DNA of 64,000 nt from Blasia pusilla (taxonomy: Eukaryota; Marchantiophyta; Marchantiopsida; Blasiales), in assembly GCA_050084515.1 (NCBI GenBank), contig CM114274.1:5766001-5830000 (forward strand). The letters run 5' to 3'. The stretch's first letter is position 1. Each line of letters begins with the position of its first letter. The position numbers were made by a program, and so were the translations under genes. Under the pieces are notes generated by a model. The model was not told where the DNA came from. It worked only from the letters and a program-made list of their open reading frames with translations, and searched no databases. Shown here piece by piece: positions 54,760 to 64,000 of the stretch.

Positions 54760-57700
54760 ATATACAATAAAAAAAAGTCAAAAGGGAGACTAAAAAGTCA
54801 AATAAATGAAGCCCACAACCCACCTTAAAAGGGCAATGGGGCACCCCCAAACATAGCATCTCATCGTTTTGGCATTCCCCCTCCCGGTCTCGCATTAAAT
54901 GCTATATCTATGGGCTCCGTCCCATAATCCCATTCTGCTCATTTGTCTTTTTCCCTCCCATGAAGGTAGGGTGGGACCGGGAGGTGTGTGATATATTTAG
55001 GACGTGGTTTCTGGGGTTTCCGTGAAGTCTTCACGCTTTCGTGACAGGTGGGAAACTGGGAATCATATGATTCTGCAACTCGGAGAAGCAGTCCGAAAAC
55101 GGCTTCGGTTCAAAACTGCTCGAAAATGGAATTGCAGCACGAGGCCAGCTTCTGCTGCTGTCATGGTAGGCTGCTGTGTAGAGAGCTCGCTTTGGTTTCA
55201 TAGGTTGCCCATCCGACATTCTTCAGGAAAGTCAGAAGGGAAAGTTTCAACCCGAAGGTGAGAGAGAGAGAGAAAGAGAGAGAGATGGTTTCGTAAGGGA
55301 TACGTGATACCTGCACGAGCTCGACTGAAGCTACTCCTGCGACGGAGGGGGAGACTGAGGATCTTTTGAGAAGCTGGCTGAATCACGGCAAGGAAGGAAA
55401 TCTTCGAGAGTGAACATGAAGCGGAATTTCAACGTTGGACCGTTTGAATTTCATCACATGGGTTTGTCGGGACTGAGACTCGGATTTCCGCACATTCATG
55501 CATGCCCTTGTGGTCAATCACACTCTCTAATGCTCTGCTTTCGCGAGTGTGATTGGTCGACCATAAGACCTCACGCGGGTCGATCAGGACGGAAACTTAT
55601 GTCCACACGCCTATGCTCTTGTGGTCAATCGATTTCCAAGTCTTTCGAGTCTTCGATCAACGTCATGCACGTTGTCTACACGCACCCCGGCTTCTTCAAA
55701 GTTGGTGAGCGATCCACTTCTGAACTTGGGAGTCCATGATGATCCACGCCAGTCTAAAATGAACTCGTATCTTCTCGTATTCTCGAGCTCCTTGATGGCG
55801 ATCGATTGAACCCCTAGTTTAGAGAGAAAATGAATGAATGAAGTGGTTCACTGTGCACGGGGACTCAAAAAAGGTCAAGGATCATGGGACTTCGATTTCC
55901 AAACTGTGCAACAATTGAGCAGGAAGTATACAAACAAAGAGGTCCTCTATGAGGTCCTCTGTTCCAAGTTGTCTTCTTCAGCCTTCACACTCGTGTAAGA
56001 ACCTAGCAATCTGAACCTGGTTCTCGCAAGACATGGACTCAGTGACCGTGAGGATAAGGCCCTGGGAGAGACCAGGGAGCTTTAGTCTAATGTTATGGTG
56101 GTAATCGCAATAGAAAAGAAAATGCTGTTCATCATCTACGATCTCTACAAAACCTATACTATCTTCTTGTTGGTGAGAAATTTAATTTCTCCACATATCA
56201 ACTTCTTGTTGGTGAGAACTTTCCTTTCTCTAACTCTCTACTCCCTTGAGCCACATCTGAACCTGTCAATGGGCCTATCCCGAGTTCACCTTGGGCTAGG
56301 ATTTAGACATGTCCATTTTGACTCTTGGATCAGCCGATGTCGTAAGTCGGATCACTGCGTTGCGTCCAACTCGTCTTATGCCATCTGCGCCGCTTCTGCA
56401 CTAATCCTCCCTTGAGATTCATTCGATGGTCTTATGCGCTCAACTTAATGAGTCCTCCCGATCCGCTTGACATCGTATCATCCTGATAGATGAAATCTCT
56501 TCACTAATAGATATGACGCTTAGTATCAGAAGAACTGAGATTCGCAATTTTGTTCGGATCTTGCACGCTCTGATCCGATCCGATGAAGTAGTGTACAGAA
56601 ACAGGAATCCGTTTCTGGTTTTCTCATCATCAATAGAAACGCCCCGGAGATCGTCGCATGTCACTAGACTGACTGCATTCAAGCGATTCCTTGAGGTGAC
56701 TGTCCATATATCAAATGTCTGGAACTACCTGATGTGAATTAATAGAGAAATCTGATTTGAGGAGAATGTTTCATATAACGTGCTTCACTCCATGTGAAAC
56801 TCCGTCCACAACAGAAACATTGACTCACTGCACTAACTTCGAAGTACTGCACACAGGAGACCACTCTCCCACATGTCTAACGTATCTAAGTGGCATGCAC
56901 CGAGGAGTTAACCAAGACACCCTGCTGCTGTTTTCCTCTCAAGAAAACAAAACTCAAAAAAACTCTGCTGATGCTTTTCTTATCTTAGAACTTTTTCGGC
57001 ATCAAGACTCTGACCAAGAAACCTTGCTACTGTCTTCCTCTCAAGACAACACTACTATTGATACAACTGTGCTCCTGCCTTTCTTCTCTCTAAACTTTCT
57101 CTAAAGACGCGAGATCTTTTTAGGCTCATCTGATGTGATCAATCTGCACTCTCTCCTCTGTCAAGTTTAGTCACTATTGAGCCTCCACATTTCTATCATG
57201 TTGAGACACTCTTCAGTCACGGCTTACACTAGATACAAGACACCAGCATCGACGCCAGCAATTCACCAATGTCATAGATTCATCATACGTCTATTCTCGC
57301 CGAAGCTTCGAAGTGTGTGATCAACATAGAGTCCAGGTTACTTCTAACCAAAACTTTTAAAATATTCTTAGAGCCTCTCTGCCCAGAACTTTGTCCGTAG
57401 TCCTAGGGTCTACTCCATATATTCTGGATCGCCACCTAATGATCGGTCACGTTCACTCCACAACTCCACCCTTGAAACCCACAATCACTCCTCAATTCTG
57501 TTCCTGTCAGCAACCCCTCATAATTGTACCTAGCGAAAATTCAGAAATATTCTAAAATTGCTGTTGATAGAAGGTTTTCTTGCGGAACTTGCTCGGTGGA
57601 CAAGAAAATAATACGAGGGTAACAGCAGAACCAGAATTACAATTTCCATGGAGATGATGGCCAAAATATCAATTCCTAGAACCATTCAACTTATTGCTGA

Positions 57701-58676
57701 TCCCCTTCAACTCCTAACTAGCATCAACCAGACGTCAACTGCTCGTTTCATGGCTACTACCATGTCAGAGAGTACGAAACTCGAATCCCTGTGACTCGCA
57801 ATCGTGTGAAATGTAACACGCGCATTTCGAAGTTTGCAGTGCATGCTGAATTCTCCCAGCTACGATCGGAACGATTTCGTTTTCCCTGGTTTTCAAATGT
57901 CTAGTGGTGTAATGCAGTCTGCCGACTGATCCACTGCTCAGGTAAAAGTATAAGTTTCCACATAATTTTCCCCTTTCGAAAAGGGTTTGACGAAAATATG
58001 TGTATCAAGTCGACGATCACGTAGCTTCCACTCAATCTTCAGATTGTATGGCCACGCTTTCCAGTTATGAGGCTCGATCCAACATAACCTCGACAAACCG
58101 CGATTGGCAGTATATATGGATGAATTCGGAATACTACGTCTAGATGTTTTTTCCTGCTTTCTGTGCAATGTTAACTTGGACTTAGGTCGACAGTTTCGAT
58201 CCGCACGAGAGACCCAAATGAGCACAATGATACAGGCTGAGGCGAGACTGAGGATAGTTAGTACAACAGATGGAACCGAATCATGCAGCCCCTAATTCAA
58301 CCCCAGACTTGGCTATCGCGCCGGATTCTCAGAGACAAAAGAGTAACGCAGAATCCACCAAAACATCATCCAAAATAATGATCGATAACAACTCCTAGAA
58401 ACTGCTAGAGCCACAGCGAAAATTGGAGGATAATTCCCGTGAGATGAGTTGAGAGGATATTCAGGCGTTTTCCATAAACCCTATTGATAAACAAAATGTA
58501 CATCATCGGAATTTGAATTCCATACAAGGGTTGAAAAGATCCAACTCGTGTCACAAGTTCTGAGACCTGTCGTGGTTGCGCAAATGAATCCAAGAGATTC
58601 TTGGCAATCCACTTCTCGCGATCTACTAGCTCGTAAAACAACCCAATCGTCATAGTGATGGGAGAGGGCCTGCGTC
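54760..58676. other. Intergenic, no gene recognised
   Basis: 55.0-57.4 kb is GC-balanced with several frames of 80-115 codons on the plus strand, none with known motifs and none in consistent series. A GA run lies at 55261-55285. An 11-bp inverted repeat (CAATCACACTC at 55515-55525, mirrored at 55545-55555) could form a hairpin. A gene with short exons cannot be excluded without transcript data. Confidence 0.4.
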
Positions 58677-59033
58677 TCACTTCTTCAGGAGCAGGGGTCC
58701 GACATTGTCCCCAGTGGCTTTGTTGTGCTTCACGTGGCTGCCATCACACAGAGGGAATGTACCAGATCGCCAGCACCGGCAGTAGGCAGTGAGAGGCTTC
58801 GTCAGCTCGCTCGCGACAACCGTGTCCACCACCTTGTCGGAATCCTTCCGAATACTAGGGTTGATTGTAACCGAAGCACTTGTTGCTTCTTCAACGTTCT
58901 CGGCGCGAACGCACAGCACTCTGCAACCCCGAGCCTTCGCATTCAACTGCTGCTGATGCTGCTTCATCGACACCCCCCGCAGCGAGGCACCGACAGAGGC
59001 CAGGGATGTACCGACTTGCACAATCGTCGCCAT
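58677..59033 (-). CDS. Plant NEET protein (CDGSH iron-sulfur domain)
   Basis: I choose the Met at 59033 (118 residues) over the upstream in-frame Met at 59249 (190). The shorter form matches the ~108-residue length of plant NEET, its ATG has a purine at -3 and G at +4, and the extra 72 residues are Cys-rich and unlike the family. Residues 1-~45 look like a plastid/mitochondrial targeting peptide ([20 protein letters not shown]). The CDGSH domain holds the 2Fe-2S ligands Cys85, Cys87, Cys96 and His100 in [20 protein letters not shown], near-identical to the Arabidopsis NEET core as I remember it. The end [11 protein letters not shown] is also conserved. NEET proteins transfer Fe-S clusters and electrons and affect iron and ROS balance. 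No intron is seen. Confidence 0.93.
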   Translation of the reverse strand: MATIVQVGTSLASVGASLRGVSMKQHQQQLNAKARGCRVLCVRAENVEEATSASVTINPSIRKDSDKVVDTVVASELTKPLTAYCRCWRSGTFPLCDGSHVKHNKATGDNVGPLLLKK

Positions 59034-59249
59034 TCCTCCGAGAACTCCCACGGATCCGAGAACTCTAACACGCGTGCAGAAGTACGAAAGGCGTGTGGCG
59101 AGCACAGTCGAAGCAGCAGGCAGACAGACCAGAAAGCCACAAGCGCATGTACATTCGAATCCCCGGCCCTCCGCTGCACGCGCAAAGCTACAGAGATAGC
59201 AAATTTCAACAACGGCTAAATGGCCAGCAACGATATCGTTTCTCCCCAC

Positions 59250-60639
59250 TTCACAACAATCACAACCGACCGCAACCGGAGCTCGCCTCGATGCAGGGCC
59301 AAGAGAAGAACGCCATCGCCACAGTTGCTACAGGGGTGGCCATTGGTTCGTCCATGGGGTGTGGAAACGCCGGCCACACAGCTGGAGCCTCATGTCCAGA
59401 CAAGGATATGAAACGAGTGACGATCAAAGCTCGAGCGATACGGGAAGAAGGAGGACACGAAGATTCGCAACTCCTCTAGTATGGAAGGTTTCCTTCTCTA
59501 GCAAGTCCTCTAATATGGAAAGGTTCCCTTCTCTAAACTTTGGTACTTTTTTTTTCGACAGAGAGGGTTCATTTTTAAAGTTTTTCTAATTCGGTCTGCT
59601 ATTGTATAATTATAAAGGCCAGTATTTTGGATTCGGAGATGCATGTCTTGGGACGGGAGGGCATGTTTGATATCATATATCACCATTGGGAGGTAACACC
59701 ACCATAATGGTACAGATATGCTTAAGAGGATCCAATATATGTTTTAGTGAGGCTCTAGGAAAATTTTGAGGCGTAGTCGTAAAACAAGATGCACTATGCT
59801 AGCATAAAAATAACTGAATTTTTAGGATTTCTTTGTATTTTTAGAGCTTGTGGATTCTATACTCCAAGAGCTCCTAGATTTTGTGCAACAATGAGGATCA
59901 TATCTTATTAGTTTCTATTGTTCTTTTAAGGGATCTCCAAATCCAAAATAAATCCGACAGTTTCAACGGATCCCAGTTTCAATGAAATCCGACAGTTTGC
60001 ATGACAAGATGTAAGAAAAAGGGGGTAAGAAAAAAGAAAGAACGAGGTTACTAGAGACACTACGAGCAACCTATTAGAATTAGACATGTTATAAGGATTC
60101 TAGCAAGAATGGGATGAGCTTGTCCACGAGTTTAATTCCGGCCTGACAACGACATTCTCTGAGTCGATCAAGTGGGGTGAGTCCTTCTTGGGTCGCGTTA
60201 GGCACTACGTCTACAATGCTGCATGTAAGAGTAGAGCTCGTGGGGCCATCGACACCTAAAACACCTAAAATAGGTGAACATCTAGGTAGACGATTGTGTT
60301 GCGCATTGGGTGTGCACCAACCTCGTAATACGAGTCGCTAGTTCTACAAGGTCAATTTTTTTGTACAAAAAATTTGGTTATGCATAATATTCTTTGATTA
60401 TTTAACTCACTTTTCATTTTATGTACACTTGAATGATCGCCATCTTTGCAATTAAAATCTTCTTGAATGCCAATTCCTTTACAGATTAAAAGATAAATTT
60501 GCAAGTTCTTTTCAAGATTCTTTGCCATCGCCCACCAACTTCCCCTAAGCGGGATGAGTGCTTTGCTAGTGTTGTATGATTGTAAGAAAGGCACTTTCAG
60601 CTTGCAATTGCAAACTCAAAACTCTACTTTGGAAGTGTT
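59250..60639. other. Intergenic, no gene seen
   Basis: 59.25-59.5 kb is GC-rich leader/promoter-like DNA upstream of the NEET gene. A CTCTAGTATGGAA-like word occurs twice near 59474 and 59508. The remainder is AT-rich without recognised features. Confidence 0.4.
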
Positions 60640-61110
60640 TTGTACGTGAGAGTAATTTGCAACTCCGTGGACTCACAAATGAAACTTATTTCAAAAATGA
60701 ATCTATTCGAAAAGTCCTCGTGTCATAGATTTCCAATCAATTCGATAAATGAAAATTTCCCACCAGCCATACCTTTGTCCCACGTCAAAATTGTGAAGCT
60801 GAACATATCAAATGCTAACGAAAATTACAATATGATGATAATTATGACAATCCACCACGGCACAATTTACTCGGGAAACTTCGCTAACCAACAAGTTCTT
60901 CCACTCCATATAGCGACACAAATGTATCCCATGTTTAGAAGCAAGATTGTTATGGAGTATGAAGAAACTTGTAGCTTTTCATTCATTTACCCTATTTTAT
61001 CACAAAACCATGCGCAGCTAACACTAACACTACCTGAACTCGAACTTTATAACTATGTACTACGATATCTAAACCCATCCCAAATAAAAAGAAAAAAAGG
61101 GAGGGTCTAA
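60640..61110 (+). CDS. Hypothetical 156-residue open frame
   Basis: The frame opens with MYVRVICNSVDSQMKL and ends KRKKGRV. It has no signal peptide, no clear membrane segment and no motif I recognise. A middle stretch of alternating hydrophobic residues (MMIIMTIHHGTIYSGNF) could form beta strands, vaguely like LEA-2/NHL-type domains, but no diagnostic residues are present. It is longer than most chance frames in this AT-rich DNA, which is the only support. It may equally be an exon fragment or chance. Confidence 0.2.
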   Translation: MYVRVICNSVDSQMKLISKMNLFEKSSCHRFPINSINENFPPAIPLSHVKIVKLNISNANENYNMMIIMTIHHGTIYSGNFANQQVLPLHIATQMYPMFRSKIVMEYEETCSFSFIYPILSQNHAQLTLTLPELELYNYVLRYLNPSQIKRKKGRV

Positions 61111-61269
61111 GACTATGTCGAACTAATTAACGGATCGAGGGATGGTAGTGGGAGGGGTACTCGAAATACCAAGGAAAGGAAGCAAGATTAGCCACCCCCT
61201 CCCACCATGACTCGAATACTTTTGGGTTCATTTTCCGAGTTGTCGCTAGCACTTTGTGAAGACATGAAG

Positions 61270-62655
61270 TCAAAGCAATTTGTCCGCCGTGTGATTGTTG
61301 CGGTTCACGACTTTCTTGTTGGGGTCGTGGCCAAGTCGGAGGTTGAATTTCAAGAGGAAAACCCTCCAGTCCTCCCTCTGGTGCGGCGGTAAGCGCAGCA
61401 CTCGCTCCACAGCCCGTTCGATATCCGCGTAGTAACCGGCATGATTGCGGTACACCTCGAAGAAGCTCCCGAGCTGCAGCGCGTGGGAGAGAGAGTGCGT
61501 GAAGAGAGCTCCCACCGTGAGGCTTGCGGCAAGCCACGGCCAAATGAGGCCGAGGGTCGTGGGGGGCGAGAGCGGAGTGACGGAGCTTGCGGTTCCGATG
61601 ATCATGGTGCTGACCACTGCCAGGATCGGTGACGTTCGGGCGAGGAGCAGGTTCAGTTCCTTCGCCTTCTCGGCCCATGCGATCATGGCGGGAATGTCTC
61701 GATTCTCTAGCCGATCGCACACTTGTTTCAGATACTCCTCTTTCGCCGGTGTCCATTGTTGGTCTGCCGTCGGTGATGGTGCTGCTGCTGCCCCGGAGCC
61801 GCGAGCTGTGGATGAAGCCGTATGAGAAGCGTCGACGTTGTCATGAAAGTGTGGATCGGCCAAACAGCCGACGCTGAGCTCCGATGGACGCACTTGTTTC
61901 GGGAACTTCGCGAGGCCGTTGGGAGTCAAGGGAAGAGGAAAAGCATCGTCCAGAGCGTGCAAAGTAGCCACTTTATCGTCCCAGTACGCCCAAGCGTGTT
62001 CTCGGAGCCGAGGATCGATCTGCAAGGTCGCGTCCACTTCCACCGCGAGTCGTTTGAAGAAGCGAGCTGCCCTGCGCTGCTCTTCTGCCAGCTGCGACGG
62101 CTGCTGGTAGTTCACCACGGCCATGAGAGCCGCACACGCCAAGTTCAGGATGATGGCCACCATGGACAGGCCGATCGCTTGCTGTTGCGCGCTCATGGCG
62201 GTCACTGTGGCCGCGGAAACAGCAGCGATGCTGATGGTGGAGTGAAAGAGGTGATTCCAGTTGTCGCGCTGGTTCGCCAAGATCGTATGCATTTCCATGC
62301 GATCCGATGCGATGATTGCGAGCGCATTGAATTGGCCGAGAACGCGTTCGTCTTGTCTCCCTTCGGCATCCGTCCATCCTTTCCCTGTCAGCTGCTGCAA
62401 CCAACCACCGTCATCGCGACGCTCGTCGCTGACAGTCGTGGTGGCGGTGGTCGATGCTATTGAACATTCGAGAGGTTTGCACCTTTGAAGTCGACCCGCT
62501 CGCAAGGCGTCGCTGGATCTAGAGCTCGACATTGGCAGCCATGAAGGACGGAAATGATCCCTACTCCGACATCCAGAGCTCCGCGCATTCGGCTCGATCG
62601 CAGACCCGCTCAAGGGATCTCGCAGCCCTGCTACCCTCAGGTGGAGTGCCATCAA
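61270..62655 (-). CDS. At4g22030-like family protein with two hydrophobic hairpins, probably plastid
   Basis: The intact 461-residue frame matches a plant family annotated 'probable F-box protein At4g22030', although I see no F-box. Shared features are ASDRMEMHTILANQRDNWN (~116-134), then two hydrophobic segments (~139-156 and ~160-182) and QPSQLAEEQRRAARFFKRL (~185-203). Later come FPLPLTPNGLAKFP (~239-252), a second hydrophobic pair (~341-360 and ~368-390) and SFFEVYRNHAGYYADIE (~397-413). The first 41 residues are poorly conserved in character. The Met at residue 42 (position 62532) starts an Ser/Arg-rich transit-like peptide and may be the true start (420 residues). A low-complexity linker (~275-300) separates the halves. 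The biochemical role of the family is unknown to me. Confidence 0.8.
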   Translation of the reverse strand: MMALHLRVAGLRDPLSGSAIEPNARSSGCRSRDHFRPSWLPMSSSRSSDALRAGRLQRCKPLECSIASTTATTTVSDERRDDGGWLQQLTGKGWTDAEGRQDERVLGQFNALAIIASDRMEMHTILANQRDNWNHLFHSTISIAAVSAATVTAMSAQQQAIGLSMVAIILNLACAALMAVVNYQQPSQLAEEQRRAARFFKRLAVEVDATLQIDPRLREHAWAYWDDKVATLHALDDAFPLPLTPNGLAKFPKQVRPSELSVGCLADPHFHDNVDASHTASSTARGSGAAAAPSPTADQQWTPAKEEYLKQVCDRLENRDIPAMIAWAEKAKELNLLLARTSPILAVVSTMIIGTASSVTPLSPPTTLGLIWPWLAASLTVGALFTHSLSHALQLGSFFEVYRNHAGYYADIERAVERVLRLPPHQREDWRVFLLKFNLRLGHDPNKKVVNRNNHTADKLL

Positions 62656-64000
62656 CTGCGACGCAATTCTTCCCGTCGGAATTCTGCAGCCACGAGGGCC
62701 AATCGTCCCGAGGATGATGACTCTAAGAGCCCCGTCTGAGTGTAGTTGTCAGTGCCACAGAATCCACCTCTTTCTGGGCCGGACAATCGCTGCGTTCCTA
62801 CGAGTTCCACATCCGCGCTGTACCCATCGATAGATCGCTACGCCGACTGGGTATCAACCCACTGATTCGACGACTCAGTCCGCGGGACCTACTTTGATTC
62901 CGTCACCTCTCCTCTCCTGCCGCAGACTACTCAACGACTTCGAACTCCAGAAACCCCCGGCCTCCGCTCAAGATCGCATAGAACCTGCAACCTCAAGAAG
63001 CGATGGCATCTGCGCTAACTTCGCTGTTAAAGTGAAACAGTTGACTTTGACTGCATCTGAAGACCATTCATCTGTCATTAACAATACTTGATCCATGGAA
63101 AAGTGGAGAGTCGGAACAAAACTCTACACTTTTTGCACTCAGGCTCACTCGGAAATGTGTGCAAAGGTGATCGTTGTACGAAACGACGCAGCTTTCCAAT
63201 CGGGCGCGATCGATCGATTGAGTCAAAAACAAAGTTCACGTCACACTGACGACTTTGAGAACTATCCGAAGCTCACTATACCCTTTCACCAGCACTCACG
63301 CCGTCACATATCCACCTCGCCACCTCCAGTGACGGAATCCTTTCGAAAACTTCAGAAGTCATCGACATAATCGATTCGCTGATAAAACTGGTGTGATTAA
63401 AAAACCCGCCGCACTCGGTCGTCGGGATCTTTAATTATTAGTTACAGTTGTCATTCGTGGAGAATAGTTTCCGAAACTAGATGGAGAATGTGCAAACATT
63501 CGAAAGATTCCGGAAACGTATGAAGTCGATTATGAATAACGATGCCTCTTACAAAACAAATCCAAAAAGAATATAGGTTTTTTTAAGAAGATTAAAAAAA
63601 AAATTCTTTCTTTATTAATGTTAGTATACTTTTAGGTTCCAAGAAATCTTGAATTTTATTTTTACATATATATGGACAACTAAATAGACTTCGATGTATA
63701 AATAAAGGATAAGGAAAGTCAACATCCCAAAAAATGAAAAATAGAAGATAATAAACCAACAACAAAAAACAATGCAATTTATCCTTTGAATCAAATCCGG
63801 CTCTAACTCTAATGGTTGGTTTGGTGCGAATGGATGTTAAGATGGGTGGCCACCAACCACTTTAGCTCAACATATGGTTGCCCATGCTTGTGCACGTTGT
63901 AATGTGACTAAGATATATTGTCGATAAAAAGTAGTGACAATGGAGAAAGAAGGATTATGAGAAGGAGTGGGTTGATAATTCTCGAGGGAATAAAGAGCAC
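62656..64000. other. Intergenic to window end, no gene seen
   Basis: 62.66-63.4 kb is GC-balanced, with short frames only, and should contain the promoter of the minus-strand gene. 63.4-64.0 kb is AT-rich. Confidence 0.4.

Noticed and set aside
60640-61110. Possible LEA-2/NHL domain in the 156-residue frame
   Set aside because: Only a vague beta-strand pattern; no diagnostic residues, so it is listed as hypothetical only.
61822-62463. 213-residue plus-strand frame
   Set aside because: It is the antisense shadow of the At4g22030-like gene.

Overview
The window looks like nuclear DNA of a land plant, probably a non-seed plant (bryophyte or lycophyte); that placement is inference. The evidence is three plant-type, apparently intronless protein genes (a plastid phospholipase A1 of the DAD1 class, a plant NEET/CDGSH protein and a member of the plant family annotated 'probable F-box protein At4g22030'), a nuclear tRNA-Lys(CTT), and long AT-rich gene-poor stretches full of decayed retroelements.

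Layout. 1.6-4.5 kb holds a decayed non-LTR-type retroelement: reverse transcriptase, zinc-ribbon-like segment and a C-terminal restriction-like endonuclease. A second, far more degraded copy lies near 40.4-40.9 kb. 6.1-16.1 kb is a Ty3/gypsy-type element that has itself landed inside an older dispersed repeat. Its order is gag with two CCHC knuckles, aspartic protease, a C5-cytosine DNA methyltransferase, reverse transcriptase, RNase H, DDE integrase and a PHD-finger remnant. Its terminal repeats are not ordinary LTRs. A ~513-bp block (L) and a ~120-bp block (S) are arranged L1 - body - S1 - L2 - S2, which is a split-direct-repeat layout. A second copy at 33.5-37.8 kb is flanked by a candidate short target duplication and is scrambled by internal inversions. 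It has lost the methyltransferase, RT and integrase. A diverged L-like block sits at 51.4 kb.

20.8-22.1 kb holds a degenerate repeat punctuated about a dozen times by the palindrome TTGGAACT-nn-AGTTCCAA. 24.9-26.6 kb is a phospholipase A1 pseudogene whose two halves lie on opposite strands, as expected from one ~1.1-kb inversion. Its intact relative is at 47.6-49.3 kb on the minus strand. The tRNA is at 44.1 kb, the NEET gene at 58.7-59.0 kb and the At4g22030-like gene at 61.3-62.7 kb, all on the minus strand.

The cellular genes do not form a pathway, although the three proteins all look plastid-directed. The main biological interest is the Ty3-type element. It combines its own DNA methyltransferase, a chromatin-reader remnant and unusual termini, and its stop codons look like methylation-driven decay. 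Methyltransferase capture by retrotransposons is already known from other eukaryotes, so the novelty lies in the host, the terminal structure and the combination. All family calls were made by eye; no database was searched.
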